The translations under genes and the position numbers were made by a program. Below the pieces are notes generated by a model, which saw nothing but the letters and a program-made list of their open reading frames with translations, searched no databases and was not told the DNA's origin. A stretch of 64,000 nucleotides of DNA. Origin: Ceratodon purpureus (lineage: Eukaryota > Streptophyta > Bryopsida > Pseudoditrichales > Ditrichaceae). Below are positions 63,319 to 64,000 of this stretch, piece after piece (the stretch's first letter is position 1; each line of letters opens with the position of its first letter). The stretch is taken from contig CM026429.1 of NCBI GenBank assembly GCA_014871385.1, positions 13,429,783-13,493,782 on the forward strand. Reading direction: 5' to 3'.

Positions 63319-64000
63319 TCCTATAAGAGAGATGTCCTTCAATTGAAATCTCACATATTTTGGAGAATCAAAAAGAGAAGTGGAAAAACATTTAACAATG
63401 AAAAGTCATCATTTATCAAAGGTTCTCAACATAATCATGATTTAAAATAGAATTTTAAAATTAAGAAACAAGATTATTGTAATGTTCCAAGGCCTTACAG
63501 ATGCAATTTAACTCTTGTTTCTATCTTCAATGAAAATGAAGATTAGATCCTAATTATACCAAACAATCTCAAACACTCCAACAAGAAGGTGGTAAAGCTT
63601 TCAAGATCAATTTAATTTAGTTAAGGACATTTGTAAACGAACAACATAAATGAAGCTACATAAAGATTATAGGGTCTACAAAAAACTTCTAAAAGAATGG
63701 AAAGAAGTAGAGTTGAAGATGGCACAAAGAGTCGGCTATCTTATTAAAGCTTATTTAATATGTCTATAGATAACTTGTCAACACAGATCATATATGGCAT
63801 GTACATAATCCTTGCAAGAAGGGCCATAGAAAGGATGCTATAGTTTCAAAATATATGATTTTTCATGGAACAAATGACAATAGGCAGATTAGATTATAAG
63901 CATCTTTAAAAATAAATGACAACCTCTTATCATTGATTCATTCTAAGTTGTATTGAAAAGGACATCTATAAAGTGCTTACTAGTAAAGAATGTTTGGGAG
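63319..64000. other. AT-rich right edge
   Basis: No gene recognised up to the window end. Confidence 0.45.

Overview
The window reads as nuclear DNA of a land plant. The genes contain many short GT-AG introns, and the products are plant types: a secreted GH9 cellulase, a granule-bound starch synthase with a plastid-type N-terminus, an RAE1 mRNA-export WD40 protein and an LRR receptor kinase of the BRI1/EMS1/PSKR type. Intergenic DNA is AT-rich and contains decayed transposons. The LINE zinc-knuckle region and the mix of genes suggest a bryophyte, perhaps a moss, or another non-seed plant. That placement is inference, because no organelle or rRNA marker is present.

Layout, left to right. A 7-exon GH9 endoglucanase lies on the minus strand (1386-3838). 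An intronless, GC-richer FAD oxidase of the bacterial alditol/xylitol oxidase type, with a secretion signal, follows at 7249-8592. The next 11 kb is AT-rich and gene-poor, with a 26-bp perfect inverted repeat and a fossil Ty3/gypsy reverse transcriptase. A 12-exon granule-bound starch synthase occupies 20180-24381. From 26 to 31 kb there are two copies of a TIR-bearing MITE around a decayed multi-exon gene, which one of the MITEs interrupts. A TTAA-flanked, piggyBac-like non-autonomous element is at 31.9-32.7 kb, with a relative at 47.1-47.9 kb.

An 8-exon gene at 33711-39388 has consistent splice phases throughout. It joins an unrecognised membrane-type N-terminal half to an AAA+ ATPase of a kind best known from fungi. 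Then come a Stowaway-like MITE, a 5'-truncated LINE with a tRNA-like tail, two short tandem duplications, an 11-exon RAE1 gene (51060-55380) and a 3-exon LRR receptor kinase on the minus strand (56473-60065). A third MITE copy lies at 62975-63318.

The genes do not form one pathway; this is ordinary plant gene spacing. The most unusual contents are two genes with non-plant affinities. One is the bacterial-type sugar-alcohol oxidase carrying a signal peptide. The other is the fungal-type AAA ATPase spliced behind a long membrane-type leader. The TE record is also informative: two non-autonomous DNA-transposon families recur in the window, and stop codons in the decayed genes are mostly explainable as C-to-T changes. 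Splice sites were assigned by eye from phase and protein continuity.
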